A stretch of 64,000 bases of DNA from Pyxidicoccus sp. MSG2 (GTDB lineage Bacteria > Myxococcota > Myxococcia > Myxococcales > Myxococcaceae): contig NZ_JAPNKC010000001.1 of NCBI RefSeq assembly GCF_026626705.1, forward strand, positions 9,380,001-9,444,000, written 5' to 3'. Positions 7,475 to 16,590 of the stretch are shown here, in pieces (position 1 is the first letter of the stretch; every line of letters begins with the position of its first letter). The notes under the pieces were generated by a model. The model saw only the letters and a program-made list of their open reading frames with translations, was not told the origin of the DNA and ran no database searches. A program made the position numbers and the translations under genes.

Positions 7475-9126
7475 TCAGACGGTGAGGAGCACGCGACGGC
7501 GCAGCAGGTCGAAGCTGGCGCGGCCGTACATCTGACGCTTGAGGAACTTGAGCTTCGTGAGCTGACCCTCCGCCTGGGCGTTGCTCCAGGGCGTGGTCAG
7601 CGCCGCCCGGACTGCATCCCCGTCCTGCTGCAACCCCTCGGCGAAGGTCTCCACCGCGCGCACGCCGCAGTGGAGTGCCTCGCCCAGCCACGCCTCGAAG
7701 GGTCTACAGGAACTGCGTGGCCTGGCCCGTGCGTAACGCTCCGAGCGCGGACCACTTCGCAGAAGCGTCGGGTCAACTCCATGACGCACGCGGCCTCCTT
7801 GTCCTGTTGGATGCGAGCCAGCGTGGCTGCATCCTCGGGTGTGAGTTCGGACGGCTCCTTCACGCACAGCCAGGCCAATTGCTTCGGGGAGGCGAGCGGG
7901 TCGGAGCTCTTGCCATTGGACCACCAGTCGCCGCCGGACTCCGCGCGCGGCCGCGTGCGCGCCGGAGCTTTGCGGCGCGTCTGGATCCAGCGGTAGACCT
8001 GCCGTGACGTGCCACGAAACCCTCGTGCGCGAATCTCCCGCCAGAGCGAGCAGGCGTTTTCGCAGCCCGCCGCATGACGCTCCTCAAGGTACTCCAGAAA
8101 TGGGGCGAGGATGCTCGGACAGGGCGCGCGCACCGAGCGCTCCGGAAAGGCTTCCGGGGTGGCGTACTTGCGCACCGTGCTCGGTGCCAGACTCAAGGTG
8201 CGGTGGATTCTCGCCAGCGGCTCCCCGGCGAGGGAACGGCGCCGCACTGTCTCGTATGCGGCCACGCGCTGGGCTCGGCTCGCCTCACGGGAGCGGACTT
8301 CAGAATGAGTGCGTGAAAATGAGGTGAGCCGCCGCGCAGGGGAAACGCTCTCTCGCGAGACGACCGGCAGGGAGCGCAGGCGCGCGTGCGCCCCCGTCAG
8401 CCAGCGCTCCGCCATTTGCCGCCCATTGAGGAGCAGATGCCAGCGGTCCGCTACTTGTTGAGCGTCGGGAGCACCGAGTGCGGCTGCATGTGCGTACTCC
8501 GTCGAGCGGTCTCTGGTGAGGACCTCTATGTCAGGGTGGCGACGCAGCCACGCCGTCAGCGTCGGCGTTGAGCGGTCGGGCAGCACCTCGACGACGCGGT
8601 GCGCTTCGAGGTCGACGAGAATGGAGCCGTAGGTGCGCCCCTTTCGCAGGGCCCAGTCATCCACGCCCACCGCCCGGGAGTCTCGTGGCGTCGGCCGCGG
8701 AGTACGGCGAATCAGGCGCAGGAACGTGTCGGGGCTGGTTGGCATGGCCAGCGGCTTGAGCAGTCTGGCTCCAGCCTCGGCACCCGCTGTCGTGGCGACG
8801 GCGGACTGGGCGGTGGCAAGCCGCCGCGTTCGCCGGGCCCGAGGAGCCAGCAAGCGGGGCAGCGGCTCCGCGAACGTGCGGCGAGGGCCTTTCGCGTTTC
8901 GACAGAAGAAGCGACACACATTCATTTCCAGTTTCACGGCATGCCCGGCGGAGGGCAGGTCAGCGGGGCGGCGGACGTAGCTGCTGTGCACGGAGTTGCT
9001 GGGCGTCCGGCAGGAGGGACACCGGGCACCAGTGCCCTCCTGGTGCACCACGAGGACGATTTTCGGCGAGCCACCGCGCACCACTCGCTCCAATCGACAA
9101 CCGGGAAGGGAGTACAGTGTTTCCAT
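7475..9126 (-). pseudogene. ISL3-family transposase, frameshifted near the 3' end
   Basis: The N-terminus has a zinc-ribbon-like segment (CPSC near residue 36 and CRFFC near 71), followed by the DDE core (VGVDDWALRKG and LTRDRSTEYA) and a helix-turn-helix-like region near residue 280. The frame from 9126 runs normally to about 7700, reading VPVDP, and then departs into a low-similarity tail. The next frame continues the family sequence from PFEAWLGEALHCGV to NAQAEGQLTKLKFLKRQMYG and stops at 7475. One missing base near 7698-7702 explains this. The transposase is probably inactive unless the shift is programmed or a sequencing error. Confidence 0.85.
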
Positions 9127-10166
9127 TCCCAGGGTGTAGTCGCCCCACTGGTAGCCTGCCGCAACTGCCTACTTCTCCGAGGGGCATCACACAAAGTGCG
9201 GGAGAGCCCGGGGCAACTTCAGACTTCGGATTCCTGGAGGGCGACTGGCGCGTGCACCATCGCCGCCTCAAGCCGGGCGGCCAGGAGTGGGTCGAGTTCG
9301 ACGGCACGTGCGCCAACCGCCGGTTGATCGACGGCAGCGCGAACGTGGAGGAGCACGCGCTCGACGCGCCCAGCGGCGCCTATCGCGCCGTCGGACTGCG
9401 CGCCTACGATTCGAAAGCAGGGGAGTGGGCCATCTGGTGGCTCGACGGGCGCTACCCATCGGGTCCGTTGCGCACCCCGGTCAAGGGCCGCTTCGAGGAC
9501 GGCATCGGCCGCTTCTACGCCGACTACACGCAGGACGGGAAGCCGATGCGCGGCCGCTTCGTGTGGTCGAACATCACGCCGACCTCGGCCCGCTGGGAGC
9601 AGGCGGCATCATCCGACGGCGGAAAGACGTGGGCCCCCAACTGGATCATGGAGTTCGAGCGTGAGACGCGGAAGCCCGCGCCACGGCCGGCGGACCCGAC
9701 GGCCGTCCACGACTTCGACTTCCTCCTCGGTGAGTGGCGCGTCCACCATCGCTACCTGCGGGTGAAGGACGGCCGCCGCGAGTGGCTCGACTCCGAGGGA
9801 ACAATGTCCCATCGCGGTCTGATGGGCGGAAGGGCGAACCTCGAGGAGCACACCATCGAGGCCCCGGCCGGAGCCTATCGCGCGGTCGGGCTGCGCTCGT
9901 ACGATCCGAAGGCGGCGCGGTGGTCCATCTGGTGGCTCGACGGTCGCGCGCCCCACGGCGACCTCGATCCGCCCGTCCAGGGACGTTTCGAGAAGGGAGT
10001 CGGCACCTTCCTCGGCGAGACGACCATCGACGGCAAGCCGACGCGCGTGCGGTTCGTCTGGTCGCGGATCACCGCCACGTCCGCGCGCTGGGAGCAGGCC
10101 TATTCGTCCGACGCAGGCCGCACCTGGGAGACGAACTGGATCATGGAGTTCCGACGCGCCTCGTGA
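9117..10166 (+). CDS. Two-domain DUF1579-like protein, 5' end replaced by IS DNA
   Basis: The frame begins at a GTG at 9117 inside the ISL3 element, so the first 31 or so residues are IS-derived. True family sequence starts near residue 35 with SDFGFLEGDWRVHHRRL. A second copy begins near residue 199 with HDFDFLLGEWRVHHRYL. The two halves of about 150 residues align throughout (FVWSNITPTSARWEQ and FVWSRITATSARWEQ; both end WIMEFxR), showing an internal duplication. The fold resembles lipocalin-like DUF1579 proteins. No native start codon is available before the first domain, so the gene is probably truncated at its 5' end by the insertion. Enzymatic function unknown. Confidence 0.7.
   Translation: MFPFPGCSRPTGSLPQLPTSPRGITQSAGEPGATSDFGFLEGDWRVHHRRLKPGGQEWVEFDGTCANRRLIDGSANVEEHALDAPSGAYRAVGLRAYDSKAGEWAIWWLDGRYPSGPLRTPVKGRFEDGIGRFYADYTQDGKPMRGRFVWSNITPTSARWEQAASSDGGKTWAPNWIMEFERETRKPAPRPADPTAVHDFDFLLGEWRVHHRYLRVKDGRREWLDSEGTMSHRGLMGGRANLEEHTIEAPAGAYRAVGLRSYDPKAARWSIWWLDGRAPHGDLDPPVQGRFEKGVGTFLGETTIDGKPTRVRFVWSRITATSARWEQAYSSDAGRTWETNWIMEFRRAS
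9184..9208 (-). repeat. ISL3 terminal inverted repeat, right
   Basis: Exact reverse complement of 7444-7468. The transposase start codon (9126) lies 58 bases inside this end. Confidence 0.9.
9209..9222 (+). repeat. 14-bp motif outside the right ISL3 end
   Basis: CGGGGCAACTTCAG follows immediately after the right terminal repeat and reads into the adjacent two-domain gene. It mirrors 7425-7438. Confidence 0.75.
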
Positions 10167-10220
10167 ATCGGCGCGCCTTCAGCGCTCGCCGATGTCCTTT
10201 CTCTACGTCCGAGTGCCTGG

Positions 10221-11918
10221 CTAGAGCTCGTTCATGATGAGCAGGCCGCGCGAGTTGTCGACGACGTACACGTAGCCGTCGCCGGGCACGCGGATGCCGA
10301 TGGCGCCCTCGAAGACGTCATCGGTGCGCCCCGGGTCCGTCTCGCGGTGCGTGTTGTAGTAGGCCACCTGCCGGGGCTTCGTGGGGTTGGACACGTCCAG
10401 CACGCGCACGCCCTCCTGGTACCAGGCGACGTACAGGCGCGTGCCCACCAGGAGGATGTTGTGGATGGAGGTCGTGGGCCGGAGCTTGAACTCGCCGATC
10501 TTCACGATGTGCGCCGGATCGCTGGCGTCCAGCACGCGCAGGTGTGCGCCATGGTTCTCGCCGCCCTCGAAAACGAGGGTGCGCCCGGCGAAGGTGCCCA
10601 CTGCGTTGTGGTGGGCGGTGGTGTTTGGGTACGTGTAGGTCCCCAGCAGCTTCATGTTGTCCGGGTTCTCGACGTCGACGACCTTGAGGCCACCCTCGAA
10701 GTGGCTGATGTAGAGCTTGCCCTGGTAGGCGAAGGCGTCATGGGCCCCGTCGTAGGGGCCCACCAGGGGAAACGCGAGGCGCTGGAGCAGCACGGGCTCC
10801 AGTGGCTGGGACACGTCGAACACGAGCGTGTTGCTCGAGGGCCAGAGCCCCATGCCGTAGAGGCGGTCCCCGTCCACCAGCACGGTGTGCACGGCGAGGG
10901 GGGCGCTGGAGGGCACGCGGCGCACGAGCTGCGGGTCCGCCGGGTTGGAGATGTCGAAGACGACGATGCCGGTGTCCTGGCTGGCGACGTACAGCGCGTC
11001 CCCCTTGGCCCACACGCTGTTCCAGAGCTGGTCGTCGGGGAGGCTGATGACCTTCTTCAGCACGGGGTTGCGCCGGTCCGTCACGTCGAAGACGGAGATG
11101 CCGCCCGGCTTGCCCGGGCGAAGGTAGGCGACGTTGGCGGAGACGACGTAGGCGTGGTTCTTCGCGACGTAGATGTCCAACGGGGTGCCCTGCTCGACGT
11201 ACGTTTCCGACACGAGCTCGAGGCCGCCGGAGGACTCGTCCTCGCCTTCGCGCCACAGCATGCGGTGGGCGTCGGCGGTGGCCCGCTGCACCACCCGGCC
11301 GTTGACGCACCGGGCGAAGCAGCCCGTGAAGTAGCGGTTGCTGGGCGCCTCACATCCCGCCAGCACGGTGGTGGTGCTGCCCCCGTCCCGGGACCGGGTG
11401 TGGGTGCCGAGGAGCAGGCTGTCCGCGTCGCGCTCCTCGTGAGTGACGGGCGCGTAGTAGAACTTGCTGGGGCCGCCGTCGCCGACGAGGCCCATCGTCA
11501 CGGTGGAGTACGAGCCCTCCACTCCGCCGTCCGCCAGCGCGGACTCCTGCCGCAGCCGTACATGGTAGAAGCCGTCCTTCGCGACGTTGGCGAGCGTCGA
11601 GGAGTCGCAGGCGGACAGGTCGAAAATGGCCGGGTCGAGGCAGCCTCCGGCGGGGCTCTCGCCCACCCGTGGCACGAGCGTGCAGGCCGAGAGCACGCCG
11701 GGGTCACCCGTGCCGTCTCCCAGCTCCTCCAACACGGTGTACGTGCCGCCCCAGGGCGGCGTCCCGGAGTCGGGTGGCCCCGCGTCGGGGGTGCCCGAAT
11801 CACCGGGGACGCCGGCATCGGGCGTGGGCTGGGGCGAGTCGCGGCAGCCTGGCGCCGCGGAGAGCAGCAGGCCCCAGGTGACGAAGAGCACCCATGACGA
11901 GCGGGGGGAGGACGGCAT
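10221..11918 (-). CDS. LVIVD-repeat lipoprotein
   Basis: I prefer the ATG at 11918 because GAGG lies six bases upstream and it leaves a clean lipoprotein signal (hydrophobic run ending LLLSAAPGC); an ATG at 11930 is possible. After the Cys comes a Pro/Asp/Gly-rich tether (residues about 28-58). The C-terminal 320 residues contain at least five LVIVD-type units: GISVFDVTDRRNP, GIVVFDISNPADP, LKVVDVENPDN, LRVLDASDPAH and VRVLDVSNPTKP. Such repeats are predicted to form a beta-propeller on the cell surface. No catalytic residues are evident. It stands alone between convergent and divergent neighbours. Confidence 0.85.
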   Translation of the reverse strand: MPSSPRSSWVLFVTWGLLLSAAPGCRDSPQPTPDAGVPGDSGTPDAGPPDSGTPPWGGTYTVLEELGDGTGDPGVLSACTLVPRVGESPAGGCLDPAIFDLSACDSSTLANVAKDGFYHVRLRQESALADGGVEGSYSTVTMGLVGDGGPSKFYYAPVTHEERDADSLLLGTHTRSRDGGSTTTVLAGCEAPSNRYFTGCFARCVNGRVVQRATADAHRMLWREGEDESSGGLELVSETYVEQGTPLDIYVAKNHAYVVSANVAYLRPGKPGGISVFDVTDRRNPVLKKVISLPDDQLWNSVWAKGDALYVASQDTGIVVFDISNPADPQLVRRVPSSAPLAVHTVLVDGDRLYGMGLWPSSNTLVFDVSQPLEPVLLQRLAFPLVGPYDGAHDAFAYQGKLYISHFEGGLKVVDVENPDNMKLLGTYTYPNTTAHHNAVGTFAGRTLVFEGGENHGAHLRVLDASDPAHIVKIGEFKLRPTTSIHNILLVGTRLYVAWYQEGVRVLDVSNPTKPRQVAYYNTHRETDPGRTDDVFEGAIGIRVPGDGYVYVVDNSRGLLIMNEL

Positions 11919-12286
11919 CGGGGACCTCATGGGTGACGCCACGCGCAATCACGGGCATCAACATGAAAGCGGCCACTCCTTTGAATTCGATTGAATTCGC
12001 TCTGCTCGCGGGAACACTTGCTCCGTGATGGGGAACGGGGCGTGCGCGGTGGGAAGAAGCGCGCTCGGGGCCCCTCTGGTTTCGCGTTTGCACGTCGAGC
12101 GGCCCGTGAGCCTGCCCCCGCACGCTCGGCCAGGGGTACCGAGTGGGACTCCTCGAAAACGGGGCAACGTCAGTTACGAGCTCGAGCTGGCTGAGGTGCT
12201 CGTCGCTCCGCTACGGTTTCGTCCGCGGCAAGTCATGTCGACGCTGTGAGCCGACGCGGTCCCAATCACCCACGAGGAGTGACCCG
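11919..12286. other. Gene-poor intergenic region
   Basis: No convincing gene is present between the divergent lipoprotein and YbjN-like genes. It contains a direct repeat of TTGAATTCG (11981-11989 and 11991-11999) and, at 12154-12174, a 21-base near-copy of the sequence flanking the left ISL3 end. A ribosome site (cacgaggag) precedes the ATG at 12287. Confidence 0.5.
12154..12174 (+). repeat. 21-base near-copy of the ISL3-flanking motif
   Basis: This reads CGAAAACGGGGCAACGTCAG plus T and differs at one of 21 positions from the minus strand of 7424-7444. Such a match is far beyond chance in 64 kb, so the sites share an origin or a sequence preference. Confidence 0.7.
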
Positions 12287-12736
12287 ATGGACAGACCGCT
12301 CCCAGTGCTGCCGCCGCACCCCGCAGTGCACCTCGGGGAGCTCGAGGCGCTCGCGGGCCATCTTCGCTCGCGTGGCATCGACTACAGCCGGCAACCGTAC
12401 GGCGTCACGATCGAAGTCGACATCGGCGAGATCGTGAACTTCATGATCGACGTCCACTGGCTCATCGATCAGGTGCGGTTCGTCGCAGTGACTCCGCTCA
12501 CCGTCGCCGCCACGAGCCTCTCCGAGGTGGCTCTCGCGGTGGAGCGAGTGAACGCTGAAATCGGCTTTCCCGTATGGCGGGTGTTGCCGACGCTCGCCGC
12601 AACGTACACGGCCACGCTCGATCACACCGGCGCGCTGTCGAGCCGCGTGGTCGAGTACGCCATGGCCCTGCTGCGAGACGCGCTCGTGCGGGACCAGCCG
12701 GTGCTGCGGGCCCTGACCGGCGTCAGCCATCCGTGA
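12287..12736 (+). CDS. YbjN-domain protein
   Basis: The 149-residue product starts at an ATG with GAGGAG ten bases upstream; the longer frame upstream lacks such a site. The fold is an alternating beta-alpha pattern (GVTIEVDIGEIVNFMIDVHW, LSEVALAVERVNAEIGFPVW, VVEYAMALLRDALVRDQPVL) typical of YbjN/type III secretion chaperone-like domains. In other bacteria these act as small sensory or chaperone-like proteins; the partner here is unknown. It is monocistronic and convergent with the epimerase gene. Confidence 0.7.
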   Translation: MDRPLPVLPPHPAVHLGELEALAGHLRSRGIDYSRQPYGVTIEVDIGEIVNFMIDVHWLIDQVRFVAVTPLTVAATSLSEVALAVERVNAEIGFPVWRVLPTLAATYTATLDHTGALSSRVVEYAMALLRDALVRDQPVLRALTGVSHP

Positions 12737-12832
12737 CCTGGTGTGGGGGTGGGTTGGCTGCACGACACCGCCGCATGCGCCTCTTTCGGCCGCCCTGCTC
12801 GACGCGCGGACCGCAGGGGTCCTCCCTGGCCC

Positions 12833-13816
12833 TCAGCCCCAGAGCTCGGGAGGCGGCCAGTACATCTCGCTTCCCTCGAAGCGGATGCCGGGCACCCGGT
12901 CCCGGGAGAGCAGCAGCGGCCCGTCCAGGTCCACCACGGCGGCCCCCTGCGCCACGAGCATCGCGGGCGCCATGGCCAGTGACGTCGCCACCATGCAGCC
13001 CACCATGAGCTGCAGCCCCTCGCTCCGCGCGGCCGACGCGAGCGCCAGCGCCTCCGTCAGGCCCCCGGTCTTGTCCAGCTTGATGTTGATGGCGTCGTAC
13101 TTCCCCAGCAGCGTCCCCAGCCCGTGCCGGTCATGCGCGGACTCGTCGGCGCAGACGGGCACCGCGCGCCGCAGCCCCTGGAGCGCGCCATCATTCCCGG
13201 CCGGAAGAGGCTGCTCCACCATGACCACGCCCAGCTCCGCGCAGGCGTCGAACAGGGCAGGCAGCGCCTCCGGCTTCCAGCCCTCGTTCGCATCCACGAT
13301 GAGCTGGCTCGCCGGAGCCCCCGCGCGGATGGCCCGCAGCCGCTCGATGTCTTCCTCTCCGCGCCCGAGCTTCACCTTCAGCAGCGGCCGGTGCGCGGCC
13401 TTCTCCGCGGCAGCACGCATCGCCTCGGTGGTATCGAGGCTCAGCGTGTACGCGGTGACGAGCGGCCGGGGCTCGGACATGCCCAGCAGGGCCCAGACGG
13501 GCCGCCCGCTCCGCTTCGCCTCCAGGTCCCACAGCGCGCAGTCCAGCGCGTTGCGCGCGGCCTTCGGCTCCAGCACCCCGGCGATTCCGTCCCGCGCCAG
13601 CCCCGCTTCGATTCGCGGGCGGGCCGCCTCCAGCGCCGCCATGACGCCTTCGAGCGTCTCGCCATAGCGGGCATAGGGGACGCACTCTCCGCGCCCCACG
13701 GCACCGTCCTCCTCCAGCGTGACGACGACCACCTCGGCGGACGTCTTGGAGCCGCGGGAGATGGTGAAGCGCCCGGCAATGGGCCAGCTCTCGTGGGTGA
13801 CGGTGAGCTTGCGCAT
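12833..13816 (-). CDS. dgcA: Enolase-superfamily racemase/epimerase (DgcA or dipeptide epimerase)
   Basis: The 327-residue protein has the full muconate-lactonizing-type active site: catalytic Lys pair LLKVKLG (K147, K149), metal ligands Asp175 (VDANEGW), Glu201 (VEQPLP) and Asp224 (CADESAH), and opposing Lys246 (INIKLDKTGG). This is the L-Ala-D/L-Glu epimerase (YcjG) group. The gene lies four bases after a DUF1611 gene. That pairing matches the DgcN-DgcA pathway, in which DgcA racemises N-acetyl-D-glutamate to N-acetyl-L-glutamate. A peptidoglycan-recycling dipeptide epimerase is the main alternative. RBS GGAG sits eight to nine bases before the ATG. Confidence 0.8.
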   Translation of the reverse strand: MRKLTVTHESWPIAGRFTISRGSKTSAEVVVVTLEEDGAVGRGECVPYARYGETLEGVMAALEAARPRIEAGLARDGIAGVLEPKAARNALDCALWDLEAKRSGRPVWALLGMSEPRPLVTAYTLSLDTTEAMRAAAEKAAHRPLLKVKLGRGEEDIERLRAIRAGAPASQLIVDANEGWKPEALPALFDACAELGVVMVEQPLPAGNDGALQGLRRAVPVCADESAHDRHGLGTLLGKYDAINIKLDKTGGLTEALALASAARSEGLQLMVGCMVATSLAMAPAMLVAQGAAVVDLDGPLLLSRDRVPGIRFEGSEMYWPPPELWG

Positions 13817-13820
13817 GGGG

Positions 13821-14837
13821 TCAGCTCCGGGCCGGGAAGCGGCGCGCCAGCTCCTCGACGAGGGGGCCGACGCCGGTGCGGATGGGGTCCACGCACGGCA
13901 GCCCGTGCTCGCGGCCCGTGCGCTCCAGCAGTTCCAGGGCCTCCTTCTCGCCCAGGTGCTCGGTGTTGATGGCGAGGCCGGTGCACTGGATGCGCGGGTT
14001 GGTGAGCTGGCCCTCCAGGATGGTCCGGTCGATGACGGCCTGGATGGAGGGGAGGGGATGCTGGACGCCGCGCATCTTCGTGCGCGTGGGCTCGTGGCAG
14101 ACGACGAAGGCGTCCGGCTGCGCGCCGTGGAGCAGCCCCAGGGTGACGCCCGCGAAGGACGGGTGGAACAGCGAGCCCTGGCCTTCCACCAGGTCCCAGT
14201 GGTCCGCGTCGTTGGCGGGAGTGAGCCACTCGGCCGCGCCGGCGACGAAGTCCGACACCACCGCGTCGATGGCCACGCCGCGCCCGGAGATGAAGATGCC
14301 CGTCTGCCCGGTGGCGCGGAAGTCCGCCTTGAGGCCGCGCGCGCGCATCTCCTTCTCCAGCGCGAGCACCGTGTACTTCTTGCCCACCGAGCAGTCCGTG
14401 CCCACCGTCAGGAGCCGCAGGCCCGGGCGCTTCGAGCCCTTTCCGGTGGCGAAGTCCATGTCGGGGATGCGCACGTCGTGCAGCTTGCGGCCATTGCGCG
14501 CGGCCGCCGCGGCGATGGCGGGGAAGGCGCTCAGCCGCTTGTGCAGCCCCGTGGCGAGGTCCATTCCCGCGTCGAGCGCCTCCACCAGCTTGCCAATCCA
14601 GTGCTCCGGCAGCACGCCGCCCGCGTTGGCCACGCCGACGATGAGCGTCTTCGCGCCCTTCGCCTTCGCCTGGGCGATGTCCAGATCCGGGAGGCCGCAG
14701 TCGGCCTTGCAGCCCTCCAGCCGGAGCTGACCCACGCACCAGTCGGGCCGCCAGTCGACGATGCCGTGCGCCGTCTTGGCGGCGAGCTGGTCGGGGACGT
14801 CACCCAGAAACAGAACGTACGGCTTCTCGATCTCCAC
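13821..14837 (-). CDS. dgcN: DUF1611-family D-glutamate N-acetyltransferase (DgcN-like)
   Basis: I place the start at GTG 14837, six bases after GGAGG; the product is 338 residues beginning M(V)EIEKPYVLFLGD. The C-terminal half has a P-loop-like GTDCSVGKKYT and the family motifs DLVEGQGSLFHPSFAG and VVCHEPTR. DUF1611 proteins were long called NAD-dependent epimerases; DgcN is reported to acetylate D-glutamate. The adjacent enolase-superfamily gene four bases downstream supports a two-step route from D-Glu to N-acetyl-L-Glu. Substrate is inferred from this context, not from residues. Confidence 0.8.
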   Translation of the reverse strand: MEIEKPYVLFLGDVPDQLAAKTAHGIVDWRPDWCVGQLRLEGCKADCGLPDLDIAQAKAKGAKTLIVGVANAGGVLPEHWIGKLVEALDAGMDLATGLHKRLSAFPAIAAAAARNGRKLHDVRIPDMDFATGKGSKRPGLRLLTVGTDCSVGKKYTVLALEKEMRARGLKADFRATGQTGIFISGRGVAIDAVVSDFVAGAAEWLTPANDADHWDLVEGQGSLFHPSFAGVTLGLLHGAQPDAFVVCHEPTRTKMRGVQHPLPSIQAVIDRTILEGQLTNPRIQCTGLAINTEHLGEKEALELLERTGREHGLPCVDPIRTGVGPLVEELARRFPARS

Positions 14838-15044
14838 CACGGACCTCCGCGCCCCATGTCCAGGGCTGTGGGTCGGGCTTTTCAGCATGCCCTCGGGGAT
14901 CGGGCAAGTCCGGGCTGGCGCAGGAGGGTATGCACTGGCCAACGCTTCGTACCCCCGATGCGGGCGGAAGGCTGCGTGAATCGAATACCTTGCATGAACG
15001 GCAGGGCGCCAGGCCGCGTGATGTCAGACGAAAGGAGCGCACGC

Positions 15045-16451
15045 ATGAAGCCGTTCTGGGGGCGTCAGCACGTCGCAATCACAGTCATGGGGCTTTGCCT
15101 GGTGTATTCGGGGGCGGCCCTCGCACAGGAAATACAGGAGCGGGGCCGCACCAGCTACATGCCCGTGGACCAGACGGAGCCCTTCGCCGACGTGATGGCA
15201 CGGATGAAGGCGGAGAAGCCCAAGGTCACCGCGCGCCACCAGCAGCTCCTCAACCAGCGCTATGACCTGGGAAACCGGCCTGCCCGGGGCGTCACCATGT
15301 CTCGTGGAAAGGCCGTGCAGGAAGGCGTGCGGGTGAAGCTTCCGCAGGGCGTCACCTGGGACTCCCTCGCCGCCATGAGCCCCGAGGCGATTCGAGACAA
15401 GGGGCTCTTCCCAGGGGGCCTCATGCCGTTGCCACATCCGAATCATCCGGAAGGCGGCATGCTCTTCCCCAAATTCCACATCGATGAAATCAAGCGGCAG
15501 GAAGGGCGGGACCTCACGCGGTTCGACCTCGACTTCGACCTGCCGGACCACCTGCTGCCGGAGTTCCCGCCTCCCATCTTCCTCACCACGCGCACGGACC
15601 TGGGGGATGTCTCGCAGGGGAAGCTGGTGACCCTCATGAATGTCCAGGAGCTGTTCAACGGCCTCCTGAATCCAAAGCAGTTGGAAGGCCTCCGGCTCCT
15701 CGTTACGCCCTTTCCCCAGCAGCAGTTCAATCAGACCGCCGACCGTCGTTCCGAGCTGCCCAGCCGGGGCGTGACGTGCTTCGACTGTCACGTCAATGGG
15801 CACTCCAATGGCGCCACGCACCTGGTGGGAGACATTCGTCCGCAGGAGTTCCGCCACCGCATCGAGACGCCGTCCCTCCGCGGGGTGAACATCCAGCGTC
15901 TGTTCGGCTCGCAGCGCGCCCTCAAGACGGTGGAGGACTTCACCGAGTTCGAGCAGCGCGCGGCCTACTTCGACGGAGACCCGGTCATCGCCACGAAGAA
16001 GGGCGTCAACGTCCTCGAGCGGGGCAGCCAGGTGCACTTCATGGCGGAGTTTCAAGCACTCCTCGACTTCCCGCCTGCTCCCAAGCTGCGCTTCGACGGA
16101 AAGCTGGACCCGAAGAAGGCCACCGAGTCGGAGCTGCGCGGCCAGGCGCTCTTCTTGGGCAAGGCGCAGTGCTCCGTGTGTCACGTCCCGCCGTATTACA
16201 CCGACAACCTGATGCACAACCTGCGGGCGGAGCGCTTCTACAAGCCACGCCTGGTGAACGGAGCGGTGATGGGCTCCGATGGCCCCATCAAGACGTTCCC
16301 TCTCCGTGGCATCAAGGAGTCTCCCCCCTATCTTCATGATGGGCGGCTCCTGACGCTGGAGGACACGGTGGAGTTCTTCAACCTCGTGCTGGAGACCCGG
16401 CTCAACGAGCAGGAGAAGAAGGACCTGGTCGCATTCATGCGCGTGCTCTGA
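15045..16451 (+). CDS. Di-haem cytochrome c peroxidase/MauG-like protein
   Basis: Start ATG 15045 follows aaaggag by seven bases and gives 468 residues with a Sec signal (VAITVMGLCLVYSGAALA, cleaved before QEIQ). There are two haem-binding CxxCH motifs: CFDCH (245-249) and CSVCH (376-380). The second is followed by VPPYYTDN and FPLRGIKESPPYLHDGRLLT, the conserved C-terminal pattern of bacterial cytochrome c peroxidases. It would act in the periplasm on peroxide or on a specific protein substrate. It stands alone, divergent from the dgcN gene with 207 bases between. The N-terminal 200 residues do not match classic CcpA, so peroxidase activity is not certain. Confidence 0.85.
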   Translation: MKPFWGRQHVAITVMGLCLVYSGAALAQEIQERGRTSYMPVDQTEPFADVMARMKAEKPKVTARHQQLLNQRYDLGNRPARGVTMSRGKAVQEGVRVKLPQGVTWDSLAAMSPEAIRDKGLFPGGLMPLPHPNHPEGGMLFPKFHIDEIKRQEGRDLTRFDLDFDLPDHLLPEFPPPIFLTTRTDLGDVSQGKLVTLMNVQELFNGLLNPKQLEGLRLLVTPFPQQQFNQTADRRSELPSRGVTCFDCHVNGHSNGATHLVGDIRPQEFRHRIETPSLRGVNIQRLFGSQRALKTVEDFTEFEQRAAYFDGDPVIATKKGVNVLERGSQVHFMAEFQALLDFPPAPKLRFDGKLDPKKATESELRGQALFLGKAQCSVCHVPPYYTDNLMHNLRAERFYKPRLVNGAVMGSDGPIKTFPLRGIKESPPYLHDGRLLTLEDTVEFFNLVLETRLNEQEKKDLVAFMRVL

Positions 16452-16590
16452 CACGCGCGTGGACGAGGACCTTCGAGCACCGCGGTTGAGCTTCGCGGGC
16501 GACAGGATGTCTGGACCGCGGTCTTGATTGACGCGGTCTCGTACGCCGCCCACCTTCCGCGCCGCCCTGCTCGAAGCCTCGGAGAGGTCG

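Larger units (their letters stand above)
7444..9208 (-). mobile_element. ISL3-family insertion sequence
   Basis: The element is 1765 bp, bounded by perfect 25-bp inverted repeats (7444-7468 and 9184-9208) beginning GGCTCT, the usual ISL3 terminus. One transposase gene nearly fills it on the minus strand. The 8-bp flanks (7436-7443 and 9209-9216) are not direct repeats, so no simple target duplication remains; instead the flanks share a 14-bp inverted match. The element lies between an IS5 remnant and a 5'-truncated gene, consistent with rearrangement after insertion. Confidence 0.85.

Noticed and set aside
7444..9208. Simple ISL3 insertion with an 8-bp target duplication
   Set aside because: The 8-bp flanks CCGTTTTC and CGGGGCAA are not direct repeats.
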